The notes beneath the pieces were generated by a model that saw nothing but the letters and a program-made list of their open reading frames with translations, did not search any database and was not told the origin of the DNA. Position numbers and translations under genes: made by a program. 64,000 bases of DNA from Alistipes senegalensis (GTDB taxonomy: Bacteria > Pseudomonadota > Gammaproteobacteria > Burkholderiales > Burkholderiaceae_D): positions 1,170,246 to 1,234,245 of the forward strand of contig JAMPER010000001.1 in assembly GCA_023664945.1 (NCBI GenBank), in the 5' to 3' direction. Each line of letters opens with the position of its first letter. Position 1 is the stretch's first letter. Shown here piece by piece: positions 33,007 to 43,333 of the stretch.

Positions 33007-34674
33007 TTAAGCAAACATCTTCATCGTTTGCAGAACCACCTGATAGATACCCCAAACCAGCGGAATACCAACAATCAGCCAGCAAATAACCAGGGTACCG
33101 GCAGAAGTCGGTTTTGCCGGAGGAATAACACCGGAAGCCTGGGCTGCCTGAATCTTGTCTTCCAGCTCAGCCTTAACAGCTTTCACTTCTTCTTCCGTCA
33201 TGTAGTACTTGCTGCTGACCGGACGAATCAGGACAATGAAAATCACTTCCACTGCCAGGAAAGCAGCCATAATATACAGAACAACCGAGTAGGCCTGTGC
33301 TTTGGCAACGCCGGCATTCAGCTGCATGTCGCGGATAACGTTGACAAGCACCGGAGAAACCAGACCGGCGGTTGACCATGCCGTCAGCAGGCGACCGTGG
33401 ATAGCGCCCACGAACTGGGTGCCGAACAGGTCAGCCAGGTAAGCCGGAATGGTGGAGAAGCCGCCGCCGTAGAACGAAATACAAATACAAACGGCGCACA
33501 GGAACATCACCAGGTTCAGCGAAGAAGCCAGCGTCGGGATAGAAGCATACAGAATGCAACCAACGATGGAATAGATAAAGTAAACCGTTTTGCGGCCCAG
33601 TTTATCGGAAAGCGAAGCCCAGACAACACGGCCGCCGATGTTAAACAGGGAACACAACCCGGTAAAGCCTGCTGCCACCATGGCAACCTGGCCTTTTTGC
33701 GCATCATTCAGCTGGTCAAACGGCACGCCCGGCAAACCGATGAGGTTACCGGCAAACACTTCCTGAAGCAGCGGGGAAGCCATTGCCAGCACACCGATAC
33801 CGGCAGCAATGTTCAAAAAAAGCATGAACCAGCAGCACCAGAACTGGGGAGTCCGGACAGCCTTGCTGGTAGAAACGTTGAACGAGGAAGCTTCAACCAG
33901 ACCGCCGTGGCCATCATCCACCATATTGCCGGTATGTTTCGGTTCCCAGCCGGCAGGCTTGTAACCTGACGGAGCAACCCGGATAGTGAAGCAACCCAGC
34001 AGCATCATGACCGTATAAATGCAGGCCATTACGAAGAAAGCCTGCCACAGGCCAACGGAAGTGGAAGTACCGAAGAAAGCAATCAGTTTTTGCGACAGGG
34101 GAGCGCCAACCATTGCGCCGCCGCCGAAACCGCCCACAGCCATACCGGTTGCCATACCAACCCGGTCAGGGAACCACTTGATCAACGTGGAAACCGGTGT
34201 GATATAGCCCAACCCAAGGCCGACACCGCCAATAATTGCGGAAAGCCAGGCAATCCACAACTGGTGGGTATAGGTCGCGAGCGACAACATAAAGAAGAAA
34301 AAGCAGAAGCAAACACAGGATGCCAGGCCGCATTTACGGGGACCGGCGTGTTCAAGCCAGTTACCGAAAATAGCGGTGGTGGTGCCCAGCATGAAGAACA
34401 AAATACTGAAAATGACCGCGCACATGATCACTTTCCAGTCGCAACTGGTCGTGAAAAGCTGTGAAAATATGCTTGAGTCAGCGGGGCAATCCAGAGGTTT
34501 GCCAAGCCCCTGGCTTACGCCAATCAGTTTGGACATCGGCAACCAGAACACGGACATACCATAGCCCATACCCACGCACAGGTGGATCATCAACGCTGAC
34601 GTCGGCACCAGCCAGCGGTTGAATCCCTCCCCTGCAACAGTATATTCCTTATTTAGGAATTTTAAGCCAGCCAT
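33007..34674 (-). CDS. OFA-family MFS transporter (oxalate/formate antiporter family), long form
   Basis: 555-residue inner-membrane carrier of the major facilitator superfamily. Family features include GLGLGYITPVSTLIKWFPDR and RTPQFWCCWFMLF after the central loop, and YGGGFSTIPAYLADLFGTQF late in the protein, typical of the oxalate/formate antiporter family. It is about 135 residues longer than the characterised Oxalobacter OxlT: there is an extended central loop (about 210-260) and an additional hydrophobic segment at the very C-terminus (TLVICWLIVGIPLVWGIYQV). The substrate cannot be fixed from sequence; oxalate, formate or another small carboxylate is likely. AGGAG lies 8-9 nt before the ATG. 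Divergent from a regulator gene. Confidence 0.88.
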   Translation of the reverse strand: MAGLKFLNKEYTVAGEGFNRWLVPTSALMIHLCVGMGYGMSVFWLPMSKLIGVSQGLGKPLDCPADSSIFSQLFTTSCDWKVIMCAVIFSILFFMLGTTTAIFGNWLEHAGPRKCGLASCVCFCFFFFMLSLATYTHQLWIAWLSAIIGGVGLGLGYITPVSTLIKWFPDRVGMATGMAVGGFGGGAMVGAPLSQKLIAFFGTSTSVGLWQAFFVMACIYTVMMLLGCFTIRVAPSGYKPAGWEPKHTGNMVDDGHGGLVEASSFNVSTSKAVRTPQFWCCWFMLFLNIAAGIGVLAMASPLLQEVFAGNLIGLPGVPFDQLNDAQKGQVAMVAAGFTGLCSLFNIGGRVVWASLSDKLGRKTVYFIYSIVGCILYASIPTLASSLNLVMFLCAVCICISFYGGGFSTIPAYLADLFGTQFVGAIHGRLLTAWSTAGLVSPVLVNVIRDMQLNAGVAKAQAYSVVLYIMAAFLAVEVIFIVLIRPVSSKYYMTEEEVKAVKAELEDKIQAAQASGVIPPAKPTSAGTLVICWLIVGIPLVWGIYQVVLQTMKMFA

Positions 34675-34705
34675 ACTATTACTCTCCTAGGATTAAAAAA
34701 CAAAA

Positions 34706-34793
34706 ATATCTTTATAGATATTCCAAACACTTAAGGGCAACATGCAAAACGCATGTCATAAAAAACATTTTTCAGCCATAAAAAATGTTTTTT
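34706..34793. promoter_or_regulatory. Divergent control region with promoter and inverted repeats
   Basis: For the transporter (minus strand): TTGCCC (34740-34735), 18 nt, TATAAA (34716-34711). Overlapping this -10 is an inverted repeat AATATCT-TTAT-AGATATT (34706-34723). Further upstream are CATGC/GCATG (34741-34755) and a 13-bp-arm repeat, AAAAAACATTTTT with its complement (34760-34793). These dyads are candidate operators for the neighbouring regulator. The region is very AT-rich. Confidence 0.5.
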
Positions 34794-34877
34794 GACACGG
34801 CATGATAACACCGCATTTTTTTATCATCTATAGGTAATTTTTTGCATAATTTTTCCCGCATCAGGTTAGAATGCGTT

Positions 34878-35960
34878 ATGTATAAAGTTTCGATCGAGCC
34901 GCACTGGCGCATTGCCTTTGGCGACAATCCTTCCATGGATACCGCCTTGCTGTTGCGCCTGCTGGCCTTAATCCACTCGGAAGGCGCCATTCTGAAAGCC
35001 GCACAAACCCTAGGGCTTTCATACCGCCATGCCTGGGGATTATTGCGCGAGGCGGAAAACATTTTCGGTGCGCCGCTGCTTTCAAAACACCGCGGCCGCG
35101 GAGCCACCCTCACCCGGCTGGGCACAACCCTGCTGTGGGCAGACCGGCGCATTGCCGCCAGGCTTTCCCCCACCCTGGCAAGCCTGTCCTCCGAACTGGA
35201 ACGGGAACTGGAACGAAGCATCTCGGATGGAGCCCATCCTTTGCGGCTTTATGCCAGCCACGGTTTTGCCGTCGCCGCCCTGATGGAACAAATCAATGCC
35301 GCCGGCTTGTCTGTTGAACTGCGCTATTTGAACAGCCTGGAATCCATTGCCGCCCTCTCGCAAAAAGAGTGCGAGTTTGCCGGATTCCACGTGCCAGTCG
35401 GTTCCTTCGAAACAGAAACCGTCCGTCTGTTCATGCAATACCTTTGCCCGAACCGGCACCAGCTTATTCATCTGGCATATCTGAAACAGGGCCTGTTCGT
35501 TGCTCCTGGCAACCCCAAAAAAATCCGCCGGCTCGAAGACATTGCCAAACCGGGCATCCGGTTTGTCAACCGGCAAACCGGTTCAGGCACACGGCGCGCG
35601 CTGGAACGCCTGCTGGAAGAAAACCGTATTTCCTGTCATGACATCAACGGCTTTGAAACCGCCGAATTTACCCATGCCGCCGTTGCCGCCTACATTGCCA
35701 GCGATATGGCCGATGTCGGCTTTGGCGTAGAAACCGCGGCCCGCCACTTCGGGCTGGATTTTGTGCCGCTCATGCAGGAACGCTACTTCTTTGCCCTGTG
35801 CAAAAACACATGGAAAAAATACCCCCCCCTAAACGACGTGCTGACTATCATGCAAAACCCCGACTTCAAAAAACACGTCAACCAGCTGGGCGGATATGAT
35901 GCAACAGAAGCCGGCCGCATTTTAAGCCTTGAGGAAGCCTTCGGCACAGCTGCCGTATAA
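34878..35960 (+). CDS. HTH regulator with periplasmic-binding-protein-like sensor domain
   Basis: 360 residues. The N-terminal winged helix (about 20-85: LALIHSEGAILKAAQTLGLS, YRHAWGLLREAE, GRGATLTRLG) is the ModE/LysR-type DNA-binding domain. Residues about 115-345 form a PBP-like domain with the RFVNRQTGSGTRRALERLL motif of the COG1910 molybdate-binding-like group. Such proteins are cytoplasmic regulators whose sensor domain binds a small oxyanion or carboxylate. Its divergent position suggests it controls the OFA transporter; similar regulators sit by formate dehydrogenase genes in related bacteria, as I recall. ATG 34878 is chosen over a TTG at 34842. Confidence 0.82.
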   Translation: MYKVSIEPHWRIAFGDNPSMDTALLLRLLALIHSEGAILKAAQTLGLSYRHAWGLLREAENIFGAPLLSKHRGRGATLTRLGTTLLWADRRIAARLSPTLASLSSELERELERSISDGAHPLRLYASHGFAVAALMEQINAAGLSVELRYLNSLESIAALSQKECEFAGFHVPVGSFETETVRLFMQYLCPNRHQLIHLAYLKQGLFVAPGNPKKIRRLEDIAKPGIRFVNRQTGSGTRRALERLLEENRISCHDINGFETAEFTHAAVAAYIASDMADVGFGVETAARHFGLDFVPLMQERYFFALCKNTWKKYPPLNDVLTIMQNPDFKKHVNQLGGYDATEAGRILSLEEAFGTAAV

Positions 35961-35963
35961 GGG

Positions 35964-37052
35964 CTACCCCCTTTCCACTGCTATCCCGGGAAATTTCCCC
36001 TTGCCGTCTTTGGGCAACTGCGAAATCTTCATTCCCAGGCGGCGCGCAATTTGCAAAAAAACGCGTGAAACCGCGCCATCCGGCTCAACAACAACCGGCG
36101 GCGTTCCCTCGTCGCCCTGCTCGCAAACCGACATCCGAAGCGGCAGCCTGCCCAGCACATCCACCCCGTGCCGGATGCCCAGCTTTTCAGCGCCGCCTTC
36201 CCCGAAAACCGGTTCGGCATGGCCGCAGCAAGAGCAAATATGCAAACTCATATTTTCCACAATACCCAAAACAGGAATACGGAGCTTCTCGAACATGGCC
36301 AGCCCTTTCTGCGCATCGGAAAGCGCCACATCCTGCGGCGTTGTCACAATCACCGCACCGGTCAGCGGCACACGCTGGGCAAGCGTCAAGGGAATATCTC
36401 CCGTTCCTGGCGGCAAATCAAGAATCAGGTAATCTAGGCCGCGCCAGTTTGTTTTCTCCAGAAGCTGCAAAAGCGTCTGCGTCGCTACCGGCGCACGCCA
36501 GATAACCGGTTCTTCCGGATCAATCATCAGCCCGACAGACATAAACTGGATGCCATATTTTTCCAACGGATCAAACGTCTTCCCGTCCGTTGACTGCGGC
36601 CGTGCTGTTTCCCCAAACAGAATAGGCAACGAGGGGCCATGCACATCCGCATCCAGAATACCCACCGCCGCCCCTTCTGCCGACAGAGCCAGGGCAAGGT
36701 TGGCCGCCACAGTTGACTTGCCGACACCTCCTTTTCCCGAAGCAACAGCAATCATATTCTTGACTGCAGGCAAAGGCTTCAAAACACCCTGGACAGCGTG
36801 CGCACGGATATCGGACGTCACCTCCACGCGGATATCGCCTACACCGGGCAAATTCCGCAGCGCACCGGTAATCTGCGCCCTTACCGCTTCCCACCGGCTT
36901 TTTGCCGGATACGGCAGCCCGATCAACACAGAAACATGGTTTCCCTCTGCATGAATCTGTTTTACCGACCGGGACGAAATCCAGTCCAGGCCGGTATCCC
37001 CGTCAACCACCGTCGAAAGAACACGGCTGACAGCCTCGGTTGTAATATCCAT
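35964..37052 (-). CDS. apbC: Iron-sulfur cluster carrier ApbC/Mrp
   Basis: 362-residue P-loop ATPase that carries Fe-S clusters to apoproteins. An N-terminal MIP18/DUF59 domain (about 1-85) precedes the nucleotide-binding ASGKGGVGKSTVAANLALA. The C-terminal ENMSLHICSCCGHAEPVFG provides the CxxC cluster ligands. The start at 37052 has GGAGG four nt upstream; an in-frame start at 37070 is less likely. Divergent from metG, an arrangement common in betaproteobacteria. Stop is 3 nt from the convergent regulator stop. Confidence 0.95.
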   Translation of the reverse strand: MDITTEAVSRVLSTVVDGDTGLDWISSRSVKQIHAEGNHVSVLIGLPYPAKSRWEAVRAQITGALRNLPGVGDIRVEVTSDIRAHAVQGVLKPLPAVKNMIAVASGKGGVGKSTVAANLALALSAEGAAVGILDADVHGPSLPILFGETARPQSTDGKTFDPLEKYGIQFMSVGLMIDPEEPVIWRAPVATQTLLQLLEKTNWRGLDYLILDLPPGTGDIPLTLAQRVPLTGAVIVTTPQDVALSDAQKGLAMFEKLRIPVLGIVENMSLHICSCCGHAEPVFGEGGAEKLGIRHGVDVLGRLPLRMSVCEQGDEGTPPVVVEPDGAVSRVFLQIARRLGMKISQLPKDGKGKFPGIAVERG

Positions 37053-37158
37053 TTTTCCTCCACTCGGCAAAAAGCCAGTCTAACGCAATTGCCAAAGATA
37101 CTACAAAGCCCTATCCTTTAGCTTTCCCTGTTCTGTCACCCTATTTTTACCAACTGCC

Positions 37159-39237
37159 ATGTCACGAAAACTGTTTGTCACCACTGCGCTTCCCTACGCC
37201 AATGCCCCCTTCCATATCGGGCATATCATGGAATATATCCAGGCCGACATCTGGGTCCGTTTCCAGCGAATGCAGGCCGATAACGGCAAACAGCGCGAAG
37301 TGCATTTCGTCTGCGCCGATGATGTGCATGGCGCGCCAATCATGATTGCCGCAGAAAAAGCAGGCAAAACCCCGCAGGAATTTGTCCGGGAAATTGCGGC
37401 CAGCCGCAAAAAACCGCTGGACGGCTTCCACATCCGTTTTGACAACTGGGATTCAACAGACAGCCCGGCCAATCACGCGCTCTCACACGAAATCTACCGG
37501 AACCTGAAAACAAAAGGACTCATTGAGAGCAAAACCATTGAGCAATTTTTTGACCCGGTCAAAAAAATGTTTCTGCCGGACCGCTATATCAAGGGAGAAT
37601 GTCCAAAATGCGGCGCAAAAGACCAAAACGGCGATTCCTGCGAAGTATGCAGCTCTGTTTATGCGCCGACAGACCTGAAAGCGCCTTACTCCATCCTGAG
37701 CGGCACCACACCGGTACTGAAATCCTCCGAACACTTCTTCTTCCGTTTGTCCGACCCGCAATGCGTTGCCTTTTTGCGTGAATGGATACTGGGCAGCGTC
37801 AATGGCCGTCCCCGCCTCCAGCCGGAAGTCGCCAACAAGGCCAAAGAATGGCTGGAAGGAAAAAACGGCGAAGAAAGCGGCCTGTCCGACTGGGACATCA
37901 GCCGGGATGCCCCCTATTTCGGCATCGAAATTCCTGATGCGCCCGGAAAATACTTCTACGTCTGGCTGGATGCGCCGGTCGGATACCTGGCCTCGCTGAA
38001 AAATTACTTCAGCCGGATCGGCCAGGATCTTGATGCCTTCATGGCAGATCCGGAAACCGAACAGTACCACTTCATCGGCAAGGATATCATTTACTTCCAT
38101 ACCCTCTTTTGGCCTGCCATGCTGCATTTTTCCGGCCGGAAAGTGCCGGACAGCGTCTTCGTACACGGCTTCATCACCGTTTCCGGGGAAAAAATGTCCA
38201 AATCCCGCGGAACTGGCATTTCGCCTGCCCGTTACCTGGATATCGGCATGAATCCCGAATGGCTGCGGTACTACATTGCCGCCAAATTAAACGCCCACGT
38301 CGAAGATGTGGACTTTGCGGCAGAAGATTTCATGGCGCGCGTCAATGCCGACCTCATCGGAAAATACGTCAACATCGCCAGCCGGGCAGCCGGGTTCATC
38401 ACCAAAAAATTCGGCGGCCGTATTCATTCAGGCAACAATGGCGCTGCCCATCCGCTGCTGGAAGAACTCCGTTCGGGAGCCGGTGAAATCGCCGCGCTTT
38501 ACGATGCCCGCGAATACAGCCGCGCACTCAGGCACATCATGCGCTACGCCGACCTGGTCAACGCCCATGTGGACGAACTCAAGCCCTGGGTACTGGCCAA
38601 ATCTCCCGAACAGGCGCCCCTGCTGCATGAAGTGTGCAGCCGCCTGCTGGAAGCCTTCCGCATCCTTACCATCTACCTGAAGCCGGTTTTGCCGGCCCTG
38701 GCAGAAAAAGTGGAAAAATTCCTGAACCTGCCCCCCATGCAATGGGCGGATATCGGCAATCCCATGGAAGACGGCCACACCATCCATCCCTACGAACACC
38801 TGATGCAGCGCGTAGATGAAAAACTGATGGATGCCCTGCTTGAGCCGCCGCCAGCCGTCTTGCCTCCGGAAGAAAAAACAGCGACGGCCATTGAGCCGGT
38901 TGCGCCGGAAATCACCATCAACGACTTTGCAAAAATCGACCTGCGCATTGCCAAAATCCTGGAATGCAGCCTGGTTGAAGGAGCCGACAAACTGCTTCGG
39001 CTTTCCCTGGATATCGGGGAAGCCCGTCCCAGGAATGTCTTTGCCGGCATCCGGAAAGCCTACCAGCCGGAAGAGCTGGTCGGCAAACTGACCGTCATGG
39101 TAGCCAACCTTGCGCCAAGAAAAATGAAATTCGGCCTTTCCGAAGGCATGGTGCTGGCCGCCTCCGATCCGTCCGATTCCGGCATCTACATCCTGCACCC
39201 GTGGCCCGGCGCGAAACCCGGCATGAAAATACGCTGA
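37159..39237 (+). CDS. metG: Methionyl-tRNA synthetase
   Basis: 692-residue class I synthetase. HIGH is in [18 protein letters not shown] and KMSKS in [13 protein letters not shown] zinc-binding insertion is visible as [19 protein letters not shown]-terminal tRNA-binding (EMAP/Trbp111-like) domain covers about 585-692 ([15 protein letters not shown]...). Full length, no fusion. DUF3460 and scpA follow on the same strand. Confidence 0.97.
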   Translation: MSRKLFVTTALPYANAPFHIGHIMEYIQADIWVRFQRMQADNGKQREVHFVCADDVHGAPIMIAAEKAGKTPQEFVREIAASRKKPLDGFHIRFDNWDSTDSPANHALSHEIYRNLKTKGLIESKTIEQFFDPVKKMFLPDRYIKGECPKCGAKDQNGDSCEVCSSVYAPTDLKAPYSILSGTTPVLKSSEHFFFRLSDPQCVAFLREWILGSVNGRPRLQPEVANKAKEWLEGKNGEESGLSDWDISRDAPYFGIEIPDAPGKYFYVWLDAPVGYLASLKNYFSRIGQDLDAFMADPETEQYHFIGKDIIYFHTLFWPAMLHFSGRKVPDSVFVHGFITVSGEKMSKSRGTGISPARYLDIGMNPEWLRYYIAAKLNAHVEDVDFAAEDFMARVNADLIGKYVNIASRAAGFITKKFGGRIHSGNNGAAHPLLEELRSGAGEIAALYDAREYSRALRHIMRYADLVNAHVDELKPWVLAKSPEQAPLLHEVCSRLLEAFRILTIYLKPVLPALAEKVEKFLNLPPMQWADIGNPMEDGHTIHPYEHLMQRVDEKLMDALLEPPPAVLPPEEKTATAIEPVAPEITINDFAKIDLRIAKILECSLVEGADKLLRLSLDIGEARPRNVFAGIRKAYQPEELVGKLTVMVANLAPRKMKFGLSEGMVLAASDPSDSGIYILHPWPGAKPGMKIR

Positions 39238-39263
39238 CAGCCGGACAGGGACAACAAAACCCC

Positions 39264-39473
39264 ATGGATATCCTCTTTTTCTGGCAGCAGCCCCGATACC
39301 GCTCCGATCTGGATACCCTGCTGTCCGGGCTGATCAAAGAAAACCCGGCACTGTCTGCCCAAAAAGAAGCCGGCATGAAACGCCTGTGGAACCGCAGCCC
39401 TTTTGATACGGAAGAAACAGGCAGCCTCTGCCATGCCGGTAATCCGCTTCCTGCATCAAAAACAGGAAAATGA
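39264..39473 (+). CDS. DUF3460 family small protein
   Basis: 69 residues (MDILFFWQQPRYRSDLDTLL...). The pattern of an aromatic-rich start, SDLDTLLSGLIKENPALSAQK and a KRLWNRSPFDTEE tail matches DUF3460, which in Burkholderiales lies between metG and scpA. Function is not established. AGGGAC lies upstream of the ATG; the frame is open further upstream but that part overlaps metG. Its stop overlaps the scpA start (ATGA). Confidence 0.75.
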   Translation: MDILFFWQQPRYRSDLDTLLSGLIKENPALSAQKEAGMKRLWNRSPFDTEETGSLCHAGNPLPASKTGK

Positions 39474-40309
39474 CAGCGGCAAGCCCGGCGCCCCCTGAAA
39501 AAAGCCCGGTATCCGGCCCGCCGCAAGCCGGGCCGGTTCCCCTTGCCAGGCTATACGGCGAAACCCTCCTGGAATTGCCGGCAGATCTGTACATCCCCCC
39601 CGAGGCACTGGAAATATTCCTGGATGCCTTTGAAGGCCCGCTCGACCTTCTCCTCTATCTCATCCGGCGGCAAAACTTCAACATCCTCGATATCCCCATG
39701 GCCCAGCTCACCGCACAATATCTGGCCTATGTGGAGCAAATCCGCCAGCGCAAGCTGGAACTGGCTGCCGAATACCTGCTCATGGCCGCTGCGCTCGTGG
39801 AAATCAAATCCCGCATGCTGCTGCCTGCCGTCAAAAACGGGGAAGAGGAAGAACCGGAAGACCCCCGGGCAGAACTGGTCAGGCGCCTGCTGGAATATGA
39901 GCGAATCAAAACAGCGGCAGGCAAACTGGAAAACTTGCCCTTGCTCGGAAGGGATTTTTTCACACCCTGCCTGCCTGTTCCCCAGGATACTGCGCCGCGT
40001 TGGCCGGATGTCTCTCCTGAAGACCTGCGCCAGGCGATCGCCGGCATCATCCGCCGGAGCAAACTGAAAAGCAGCCATACCGTCGGCAAACAGGAACTGT
40101 CCGTGCGGGAACACATGTCCTCCATCCTCAGGCACCTGCAAGCCGGCAATTTTATTGAATTTCACGAACTGTTTGACGCATCCGAAGGCGTGGCTGTCGT
40201 CGTCGTCCATTTTCTGGCTCTTCTGGAACTGGCCAGGGAATCCCTGGTCGAAATCACCCAGGCAGAACCATTCGCCCCGATTTACATCCGTCTGCGCGCC
40301 GCCCAATAA
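39470..40309 (+). CDS. scpA: Segregation and condensation protein A
   Basis: 279-residue kleisin subunit of the SMC-ScpAB condensin. After a Pro-rich N-terminus of about 45 residues, the family core begins with FLDAFEGPLDLLLYLIRRQNFNILDIPM and includes EYLLMAAALVEIKSRMLLP. The C-terminal winged helix (ELFDASEGVAVVVVHFLALLEL) is intact. Overlaps the DUF3460 gene by 4 nt. scpB is not in the window. Confidence 0.95.
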   Translation: MTAASPAPPEKSPVSGPPQAGPVPLARLYGETLLELPADLYIPPEALEIFLDAFEGPLDLLLYLIRRQNFNILDIPMAQLTAQYLAYVEQIRQRKLELAAEYLLMAAALVEIKSRMLLPAVKNGEEEEPEDPRAELVRRLLEYERIKTAAGKLENLPLLGRDFFTPCLPVPQDTAPRWPDVSPEDLRQAIAGIIRRSKLKSSHTVGKQELSVREHMSSILRHLQAGNFIEFHELFDASEGVAVVVVHFLALLELARESLVEITQAEPFAPIYIRLRAAQ

Positions 40310-40393
40310 GCTGCTTTTTCAAAAGAGGCTGTATAGATGAGCGGTTTCATCATAAAATGGCGTTTTTTCGATGCTTTCCGCACAGCGGCTTAA

Positions 40394-41236
<843 letters not shown>

Positions 41237-41253
41237 ACTGTGGAGGAAACGGT

Positions 41254-41667
41254 ATGAAAAAAACTGCCATGCTGTTGCTGTTCGCCTTTTTTTCCCTGAA
41301 TGCCTGCGCGGAAGAAAACTGGCAATTTGTCATTGCCTCAGACAATGAAGAAATTTATGTCGATACCAATTCCATCGGAAATGTCGGCAAATACAAAAGA
41401 GCAGAAAGCATCTTCAACTATTCCGTCCCCGCCCGGGCGCCCGGCACAAAATTCAACTTTATTTCCGACCGTTCCCTCTTCTTTTTTGATTGCAGGAAAA
41501 AACGCTTCGGCAGGGCTACCCAGATCCTCTATTCCCAGCCCAAAGGCGAAGGGGAATCCCTCATGACCTTCTCGGGCAAAATGGAAGATATCCGCTTCCA
41601 GAAAGTCATCCCTGAAACAATCGGCGAAAACTTCTTCAATTTCGTCTGTTCCGCTCCCGGCAAATAG
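41254..41667 (+). CDS. Secreted surface-adhesin-E-like protein
   Basis: 137 residues with a signal peptide (1-19, MKKTAMLLLFAFFSLNACA). LNAC at the end could be a lipobox, although Asn at -2 is unusual, so lipid attachment is uncertain. The mature part (WQFVIASDNEEIYVDTNSI ... FDCRKKRFG ... FNFVCSAPGK) has the two-Cys, beta-rich pattern of the surface-adhesin-E-like family, often of unknown role in Burkholderiales. A strong GGAGG lies 7 nt before the ATG. Convergent with btuF. Confidence 0.75.
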   Translation: MKKTAMLLLFAFFSLNACAEENWQFVIASDNEEIYVDTNSIGNVGKYKRAESIFNYSVPARAPGTKFNFISDRSLFFFDCRKKRFGRATQILYSQPKGEGESLMTFSGKMEDIRFQKVIPETIGENFFNFVCSAPGK

Positions 41668-41679
41668 AAAAACACCGGC

Positions 41680-42555
41680 CTACCGGGCGCGCCGCCTTTG
41701 GCGCGCCTCATCCATCTTTTTGCACAACGCCGCCGCCCCCTCAATCAGCCGGGGACCCGGCCTGTCCATCAAATCGGCTTCCACCTCAAAAAGATTATCC
41801 TGCCTGACCGCCGCCATCATGCCAAAGCGGCGCCAGAACCCGCCGCCAGCCTGGCCGCCGCTGCCGGAAATAAAAATCACATCCGGATCTTTTTCCAGCA
41901 CCGCCTCCATGCTGATGCGGGGCGCAAGCGCCGGCAAATCCGAAAAAACATTCTCGCCCCCGCAAATCCGGATAACCTCGCTGATAATATGTGAGCCGTT
42001 CAACGTATAAAGCGGCCTTTCCGAAACCTGGTAAAACACCCTGAGCCTTTCCCGTTTTGCATACAATTTCTTCAACTGAGCCAGGCGCAAGCGCCATAAA
42101 CGCGCCTTTTCCCTTCCCCTTGCCTCCTGCCCCACCAGCGTGCCAAACCGTTCCAGCGTCGCTGGAATATCCTCCATCCGCTTCGGATTGCTGTAAAAAA
42201 CCGGAATGCCCATCCGCTGCAACTGGTCAATCTGGCGGACCGGGTTGCCGCCGCGCCAGGCAATCAGCAAATCCGGCTTTAGTGCCAGCACCCGCTCCAC
42301 ATTAATCTGCCGGTTATCCCCCACAAGCGAAAGCGCACGTGCCTCGGGAGGAAAATCGCTAAAACCTGTCACCCCGGCAATATGCCCGCCGCCACCGGCC
42401 TCATAAAGCAGCTCGGTAATATGCGGTGCAGCAGAAATAATCCGCCTGGCCGGAAAAGAAAACCTCACCAGACGGCCATCGTCATCCAGCATGTCTGCCG
42501 CATTGGCCCAGGCCGTAGAAAAACAAAACGCCAGCGCCAGCATAAACTTTTTCAT
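41680..42555 (-). CDS. btuF: Cobalamin-binding periplasmic protein BtuF
   Basis: 291 residues with a signal peptide (1-20). Class III helical-backbone binding protein: RIISAAPHITELLYEAGGGGHIAGVTGFSDFP and VERVLALKPDLLIAW are typical of BtuF/corrinoid-binding proteins. It delivers vitamin B12 to the BtuCD importer. Last gene of btuB-btuC-btuD-btuF, 15 nt after btuD, under the cobalamin riboswitch upstream of btuB. Confidence 0.9.
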   Translation of the reverse strand: MKKFMLALAFCFSTAWANAADMLDDDGRLVRFSFPARRIISAAPHITELLYEAGGGGHIAGVTGFSDFPPEARALSLVGDNRQINVERVLALKPDLLIAWRGGNPVRQIDQLQRMGIPVFYSNPKRMEDIPATLERFGTLVGQEARGREKARLWRLRLAQLKKLYAKRERLRVFYQVSERPLYTLNGSHIISEVIRICGGENVFSDLPALAPRISMEAVLEKDPDVIFISGSGGQAGGGFWRRFGMMAAVRQDNLFEVEADLMDRPGPRLIEGAAALCKKMDEARQRRRAR

Positions 42556-42570
42556 TCTGCCCCTTTCCGC

Positions 42571-43332
42571 CTATGCCGGAAGATATACCGTACGGCCTTC
42601 ATGATGAAACAGGGTAACAGGATACCCAAAACAGGCAGAAAGCGTTTCCGCCTGCATCGCCTCCGATACTGCCCCGGCCTGCCACTTTCCCCCCTGCCCC
42701 ATCAACAGGGCATGGGTAGCCGTCCCGGTCGCCAGGTTAAGGTCATGCAGCACCATCACCACACCCTTCCCCTCCTCACGGCACAACCGGCCCACCAGCC
42801 GCATCAAAGCGGCCTGATGCGGCAAATCCAGCATATTGGCCGGCTCGTCCAGCAACAAAAGCGGCGTATCCTGCACAAGAACCGCAGCAAGCGCCACCCG
42901 CTGGCGCTCCCCTCCCGATAACGTGCGGATATCCCGATCTTCCAGCGAAAGAATATCCATCTGCCGCATGGCCTCCCGCGTAAAAAAACGCTCCTCCTCC
43001 GATTCCCGGTAACGCCGCGCATGATAAGGAAAACGCCCGGCCATCACCACCTGCCAGACACAATACGAAAAAGCATCCCGCCGCGTTTGTGAAAGAAAAG
43101 CGCGCTCCCTTGCCAGCGCCAGCCTGTCCCAGGCGGCAAGCGGCCGTCCCTTCAGGCACACCTCCCCCTCATCCGGTGCCCGCAGCCCGGCAAGCGTCCG
43201 CATCAGCGTTGTCTTGCCAGCCCCGTTGCTGCCAAACACCACCCAGCATTCTCCCGGCAAAACCGTGCAATCCAGCCCGGCAAGCAGCCGCCTGTTGCCG
43301 GCAGAAAGCCCCAGCCCGCGAATCCGCAGCAT
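42571..43332 (-). CDS. btuD: Cobalamin ABC transporter ATPase BtuD
   Basis: 253 residues from ATG 43332 (MLRIRGLGLSAGNRR). Walker A is GSNGAGKTT, the signature is LSGGERQRVALA, and Walker B is LLLLDEPAN with the switch HDLNL. It is a FecE/BtuD-type ATPase that powers import through BtuC. It starts one nt after the btuC stop. A longer reading to 43383 is possible but overlaps btuC. Confidence 0.92.
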   Translation of the reverse strand: MLRIRGLGLSAGNRRLLAGLDCTVLPGECWVVFGSNGAGKTTLMRTLAGLRAPDEGEVCLKGRPLAAWDRLALARERAFLSQTRRDAFSYCVWQVVMAGRFPYHARRYRESEEERFFTREAMRQMDILSLEDRDIRTLSGGERQRVALAAVLVQDTPLLLLDEPANMLDLPHQAALMRLVGRLCREEGKGVVMVLHDLNLATGTATHALLMGQGGKWQAGAVSEAMQAETLSACFGYPVTLFHHEGRTVYLPA

Positions 43333-43333
43333 C

